27,407 nt of DNA from an uncultured Clostridia bacterium (GTDB lineage: Bacteria; Bacillota; Clostridia; RUG12999): contig CAKVOK010000050.1 in the NCBI GenBank assembly GCA_934792465.1, positions 1 to 27,407 of the forward strand, written 5' to 3'. The notes under the pieces are model-generated. The model made no database searches and was not told the DNA's origin. It saw only the letters and a program-made list of their open reading frames with translations. Below are positions 23,489 through 27,407 of this stretch, piece after piece; position 1 is the first letter of the stretch; every line of letters starts with the position of its first letter. The translations under genes were made by a program, and so were the position numbers.

Positions 23489-25060
23489 ATGAAAAAAGTA
23501 TTAACGGTTTGCCTGGCAGTGATGATAGCGGTATCATCGTTTGCGGGCTGCGGCAAAAAACAGGAAGTTGCCGAAAAACAGGAGTCCAAGGACACATATA
23601 CATACTGGAGTCCGATTCAGGGTCAGCTTATGACGGTTTACCGCTCGCTGGCAGAAGTATCTATGTATAAAGAGCTTGAGAAGAAAACAGGCAAAAAAAT
23701 TGAGTTTCTTCACCCGTCGGCAACGGACGAGGCAGAGCAGTTTAACCTCATGATAGCGTCGAAAAAGCTTCCGGATATGATTGAATATAATTGGAGAGTA
23801 TATCCGGGCGGACTTACGAAAGCGATTTCGGACGGAATTATAGTGCCGTTAAACGATTATGAAAAAGAGATTCCGAATTATTTGAAACGCCTGAAGGAGG
23901 ACGAAGTATTTGAAAAAGCCGCAAAGACGGATAACGGAGATTACTTCGGATTTGTTTCTTTGAATATCGGAAATTATTTCAATTTCTGCGGTTTTATGCT
24001 AAGACAGGATTGGCTTGAAGATTTGAATCTGAGCGTGCCGGAAACAATATCGGATTGGGAAAATGTACTTACCGAATTTAAAACGAAAAAAGGCGCAAAA
24101 GCACCTCTTACGGATATGAAACGCTTGTTTGAACCCACAAATTCAAACAATGCGCTGAGCGGCGGATTTGGGATAGCCAAGGGTCTGTATACCGATAACG
24201 GCAAGGTGAAATACGGACCTATGGAGCCGGAACACAAGGAATATGTAGAAACCATGCGCAGATGGTATAAAAACGGACTTATAGACAAAGATTTCCAGAC
24301 TAATACGTCAAATATTACAGAAGCTAAGATTACATCGGGCGATTCCGGTGCGGTGTTCGGCTCTGTGGGAAGCTCAATGGGCGTTTATCTTGAAAAAATG
24401 AAAAACGACCCGAATTATAAGCTCGTTGCCGCTCCGTACCCGGTTAGAAACAAAGGTGAAGGCTCATATTTCAAATATTCAAAGATGACAGGCGCTGTAG
24501 ATACGCCGTATTTATGCATAACAACTCAGTGCAGCGACATTAAAGGCGCGGCAGAATGGGCAGACAATCTTTACAGCGATGAGGGATATATGCTTATGAA
24601 TTTCGGTATTGAGGGCGAGGACTACAATATGGTGGACGGCTATCCGAAATATACGGATAAAATACTCAAAAGCCCGTCGGGACTCAGCATATCGGAAGCT
24701 TTGATGAGAGTTTGCCGTGCGCCGTATACAAGCCCCGGTATCAATCAGGCACCGGAATATCTCGAACAGTTCTATCAGTATGACTGCCAAAAAGAAGCGC
24801 TTGAAATCTGGGAAAGATATCCGGACGATTACAAGAAAGGCTTCTTGCCGCCGATTACATATTCGAGCGATGAAAGCGATGAAATATCTTCGATTGAATC
24901 GGAAATTCAAACTTATGTCGAAGAAAATGTCGTGAAATTTATCACGGGAGATAAGGATATGAGCGAATACGACGGATTTATAGAGGATATGAAATCGCTC
25001 GGAGTGGAAAGATATATAGAAATAACACAGAGTGCATACGACAGGTATCTGAAAAGATAA
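23489..25060 (+). CDS. Extracellular sugar-binding lipoprotein of the ABC importer
   Basis: A 523-residue family 1 extracellular solute-binding protein. The signal peptide ends with lipobox FAGC, acylated Cys21. The body has the features of the long LplA-like binding proteins: KLPDMIEYNW near 95, DWLEDLNLSVPETISDWENVL near 175 and DSGAVFGSVGSSMG near 285. An ATG two codons upstream (23483) is too close to the AAAGGAAG Shine-Dalgarno, so 23489 is used. It should bind the lyase products at the membrane and pass them to the two permeases; ligand specificity cannot be read. A stem-loop follows the stop, as is common behind highly expressed binding-protein genes. Confidence 0.9.
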   Translation: MKKVLTVCLAVMIAVSSFAGCGKKQEVAEKQESKDTYTYWSPIQGQLMTVYRSLAEVSMYKELEKKTGKKIEFLHPSATDEAEQFNLMIASKKLPDMIEYNWRVYPGGLTKAISDGIIVPLNDYEKEIPNYLKRLKEDEVFEKAAKTDNGDYFGFVSLNIGNYFNFCGFMLRQDWLEDLNLSVPETISDWENVLTEFKTKKGAKAPLTDMKRLFEPTNSNNALSGGFGIAKGLYTDNGKVKYGPMEPEHKEYVETMRRWYKNGLIDKDFQTNTSNITEAKITSGDSGAVFGSVGSSMGVYLEKMKNDPNYKLVAAPYPVRNKGEGSYFKYSKMTGAVDTPYLCITTQCSDIKGAAEWADNLYSDEGYMLMNFGIEGEDYNMVDGYPKYTDKILKSPSGLSISEALMRVCRAPYTSPGINQAPEYLEQFYQYDCQKEALEIWERYPDDYKKGFLPPITYSSDESDEISSIESEIQTYVEENVVKFITGDKDMSEYDGFIEDMKSLGVERYIEITQSAYDRYLKR

Positions 25061-25070
25061 AATAATGCTT

Positions 25071-25101
25071 CGGGATATCGTATTGTATATACGGTATCCC
25101 G
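25071..25101 (+). other. Stem-loop between binding-protein and regulator genes
   Basis: CGGGATATCGTAT (25071-25083) pairs with ATACGGTATCCCG (25089-25101): 13 bp with one G-U pair and a 5-nt loop. ATAAAAC follows, with no T run, so it is probably not a full terminator. It may stabilise the binding-protein mRNA and reduce regulator expression. Confidence 0.65.
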
Positions 25102-25123
25102 ATAAAACAAAGGGGTGGCGTTT

Positions 25124-27235
25124 GTGAAAGATAAAAATCGGGTATTTTACGGACTTTGGAGCTACATTGCGGTATGTATTATATCAATATTAATTAATAT
25201 GATAGGGTATAATGCGGCGATAAAAGCCGTGAGTGTGCAAAACGAAAAGGCAGGCATGAGCATAGCCGAACACGCAAAGAGTATATACGACGTGTATTTC
25301 GGCAACGTAGTTTCGGACGCTTCGGCGGCACTCAAAAACAGTGCGGTTCAAAAGATTATAAAATCGAAAAATATAAGCGAAAACGACATCTCGGCGTATA
25401 GCAGGGAGGCATATTCCTCAATAGAGAAAAGAGCAAGTGTGGTAACAAAAATGTACGTTATTTTCAAGGATAAGGATTTGCAGGTGGGCGAGGGCATAAC
25501 GGACATCAAAACGTGCTATAATATGGCATTTGCGGATTTCTATCCGGATAAGGAAGCGTGGCTTGCAGAGGTGTTTTCTGTAAAGGCATTTGAATTTAAA
25601 TCTCTTACGGACAAAAACGGAAACCGCAGGATTTTTTTGTATTATACGCAGCCGTCCATAGCGAAAGTTCCGAATGCGGCGGTTATAACGGAAATCAATA
25701 TACCCATAGTCGAAAGCGTATTAAAAAGAAAAGTGGGACGCAGCGACAATATTATAATTGAGGACGAAAACAAAAATATATTGTTTTCGGCACAGAAACA
25801 AACGCCCGATTTTAAAGACGCCGAATATACCGACAGCAAAAAATATATAATGAGCAGGTGCAATTCGGAGTCTTTCCCGATATCTTATATATACTACGTA
25901 CCGCTGAGAGATGTTGAAACAAGTATAAACGGTGTGCGGAATATGTTTATATTCTCGTATATACTGTGCCTTGCGGTATGCAGTCTGCTTGCGGCATATT
26001 TTTCAAAAATCAACTACAGACGCTATGAGAAGATAGAACAGCAACTGAAAGAAAAAAATATGTATCTGTCGAAAAATATACTGAAAGATATGATAAAGGG
26101 CAGAACAGAAATGAACGATGTGAATGTGGAAATTTTGTATCAGAACAATATTGTTTTCTTCGGCGATAAATTTATTGTTATAGTTTTTGATTTTGCGGTT
26201 GAGGATAATGCGGAAAAATCGCAGCCGCTGACCGAATATGTCAAAAAACAGCTTCTGAAAAGCATTCATGAATCGGGCAATGTGTTCTTTACGGAAAACG
26301 ACGAGCTTTTGGTCGGAATAATCAACATATACAGCGAGAATACGGACGATAAGCTGATACCGGAGGCGGCAAAGGTATTGAGCGAAAAGCTCAAAAACGA
26401 ATTTAATGCGGATATTATGTGCGGTATAGGCGGAGCGGTTTCGGGAATCTCGCTGCTGAAAAAATCGTATAAAGAAGCGGTCGAAGCTATGGATATGTGC
26501 TATACGGAGCAGGCGGCGAACGTGTTTGTATATGAAGATACATTTATGAAGATGTACAAATACGATATGAATACGGAATCAAAGTTGTTTGATATGCTTG
26601 TGAAGAACAAGAAAAAGCACGCCATGGAATATATAGAACAAATATTTGAAAATAATAAACAAGTAGGAGGCAGACTGCGCCGGGTGCTTGCCATGGAGAT
26701 TATAAGCACGATATTCAAAGCCGCTGCGGAAATTTCTCATGACGAACACGGCGATTACAAAAACCTTTTTGAAATATTGGCGGAAACCGAGAAAATCAAG
26801 GGAACGGAAGAAGCCAAGCAGATGGTTTTCGGAATAATAGATAATATGAAATGTTTTAAAGAAAGTTTCACTGTGGAGGAAGACGTGAGAATAACCAAAA
26901 TAGTGAATTATATTAATGAAAATTACGGCGACCCCGATCTTAACGTAAATATGATTGCGGATAAGTTTTCTATAACGCCGAGCTATATGTCACGTTATTT
27001 TAAGGCGAAAGTGGGAAACGCACTGTCCGATTATATTGTACAGATAAGAATAGCCAAAGCTATGGAAATGCTGAAAAATACGGATATGAAAATATCGGTC
27101 ATAGCCGAAAAGGTAGGGTTTTCCTCCGTTACGGTATTTATGCGTGCATTCAAAAGAAGCGAGGGGATAACGGCAGGGGAGTTCAGGGAAATTTCCGTGC
27201 ATAAAAACGGCGGCGAGAGTTTTGACGCAGAATGA
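25124..27235 (+). CDS. Transmembrane AraC-family transcriptional regulator (YesS-like)
   Basis: A 703-residue one-component regulator. A membrane segment at about 8-32 is followed by an extracellular sensor-like region (about 33-270, Cache-like) and a second membrane segment (about 273-293, FIFSYILCLAVCSLLAAYF). A cytoplasmic linker region (about 300-575) leads to a C-terminal AraC DNA-binding domain with two helix-turn-helix units (about 588-690: DPDLNVNMIADKFSITPSYMSRYFKAKVG and ISVIAEKVGFSSVTVFMRAFKRSEGITAGEFR). Bacillus YesS, with this layout, activates rhamnogalacturonan genes next to a similar Lpl-type transporter. I use the GTG at 25124 because AAAGGGG lies 8 nt before it; the GTG at 25115 overlaps that site. 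It probably senses an extracellular sugar and controls this locus. Confidence 0.88.
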   Translation: MKDKNRVFYGLWSYIAVCIISILINMIGYNAAIKAVSVQNEKAGMSIAEHAKSIYDVYFGNVVSDASAALKNSAVQKIIKSKNISENDISAYSREAYSSIEKRASVVTKMYVIFKDKDLQVGEGITDIKTCYNMAFADFYPDKEAWLAEVFSVKAFEFKSLTDKNGNRRIFLYYTQPSIAKVPNAAVITEINIPIVESVLKRKVGRSDNIIIEDENKNILFSAQKQTPDFKDAEYTDSKKYIMSRCNSESFPISYIYYVPLRDVETSINGVRNMFIFSYILCLAVCSLLAAYFSKINYRRYEKIEQQLKEKNMYLSKNILKDMIKGRTEMNDVNVEILYQNNIVFFGDKFIVIVFDFAVEDNAEKSQPLTEYVKKQLLKSIHESGNVFFTENDELLVGIINIYSENTDDKLIPEAAKVLSEKLKNEFNADIMCGIGGAVSGISLLKKSYKEAVEAMDMCYTEQAANVFVYEDTFMKMYKYDMNTESKLFDMLVKNKKKHAMEYIEQIFENNKQVGGRLRRVLAMEIISTIFKAAAEISHDEHGDYKNLFEILAETEKIKGTEEAKQMVFGIIDNMKCFKESFTVEEDVRITKIVNYINENYGDPDLNVNMIADKFSITPSYMSRYFKAKVGNALSDYIVQIRIAKAMEMLKNTDMKISVIAEKVGFSSVTVFMRAFKRSEGITAGEFREISVHKNGGESFDAE

Positions 27236-27407
27236 AAATTTGAATGTATATAATTTGAAAAATTCATGAAAAAGGGATGGGGCTTTAGCAAAATGCACAG
27301 ACCGCATAAAGCAAGAAAATGCCGATATAGCGGTATAAGTGAGAACACCCAAATGCACAAAATGAATTAAAACAGATGTTGAAATTCGTTCGAGAACGAA
27401 TTTCTAA
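27236..27407. other. Non-coding end of the window
   Basis: No convincing gene was found and the operon has no clear intrinsic terminator here. A TATAAT (27249-27254, plus) lacks a matching -35 box. An AAAGGGATGGGG run (about 27270-27282) precedes a 25-codon frame from 27293 that is probably not real. Stem and loop are described separately. Confidence 0.4.
27381..27404. repeat. Perfect palindromic stem-loop at the window end
   Basis: GAAATTCGTT (27381-27390), loop CGAG, AACGAATTTC (27395-27404). It could be a terminator stem whose T run lies beyond the window, an interspersed repeat or an operator. The sequence ends three bases later. Confidence 0.6.

Noticed and set aside
27293..27370. 25-codon plus-strand frame at the window end
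   Set aside because: It is very short, has no family resemblance, and its spacing to the purine-rich run is too long.

Overview
The window looks like the chromosome of a spore-forming, saccharolytic member of the Clostridia (Bacillota). It has strong AGGAGG-type ribosome binding sites, sigma-A promoters, a GerA/SpoVAF-type spore germination protein, S-layer-homology (SLH) anchored surface proteins, Lpl/Ytc-type sugar permeases and a membrane-bound AraC regulator. A gut or rumen polysaccharide degrader is the natural guess, but genus cannot be set from this sequence alone. No rRNA, tRNA or CRISPR array was seen.

Left part (1-9295). Positions 1-77 are the end of an insertion sequence, probably IS256-like, with an outward-reading transposase promoter. 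It appears to have cut off a small gene whose 5' part remains at 76-222. Next come a small lipoprotein (369-815, minus) and, divergent from it, a spore germination protein (985-2388, plus). Further minus-strand genes follow: a putative amidase-domain cysteine hydrolase (2492-2974), the serine biosynthesis pair serC-serA (5290-3029, with a clear promoter), a leaderless subtilisin-family protease (5436-6380, TTG start), a PHP-domain phosphoesterase (6490-7329) and a cytoplasmic GH127-type glycosidase (7349-9295).

Right part (9531-27235). A plus-strand operon of eight genes starts at a promoter whose -35 box lies in a 16-bp perfect palindrome. The genes are: cytoplasmic GH88 unsaturated uronyl hydrolase; secreted PL8 polysaccharide lyase with a discoidin (F5/8C) domain nested inside its beta-sandwich; a secreted protein of two jelly-roll modules; an SLH-anchored protein with two more of these modules; a secreted 801-residue protein with an SLH-like N-terminus; two permeases and a lipoprotein binding protein of a sugar ABC importer; and a transmembrane AraC-family regulator.

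Working model (inference): the PL8 lyase cuts a uronic-acid polysaccharide outside the cell, the jelly-roll/SLH proteins hold polymer or enzyme at the wall, the ABC system imports unsaturated oligosaccharides, and GH88 (perhaps with the divergent GH127) finishes them in the cytoplasm. The AraC protein may sense a ligand outside and activate the locus. There is no sulfatase, no ABC ATPase and no ketouronate pathway in the window, so the substrate (hyaluronan-, chondroitin- or xanthan-like, or other) is open.

The least described parts are a jelly-roll module found five times in three neighbouring secreted proteins, the PL8 with a nested discoidin domain, and the surface protein translationally coupled to the importer. 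Separately, three minus-strand translation starts lie inside inverted repeats that could hide the Shine-Dalgarno sequence from read-through transcripts.
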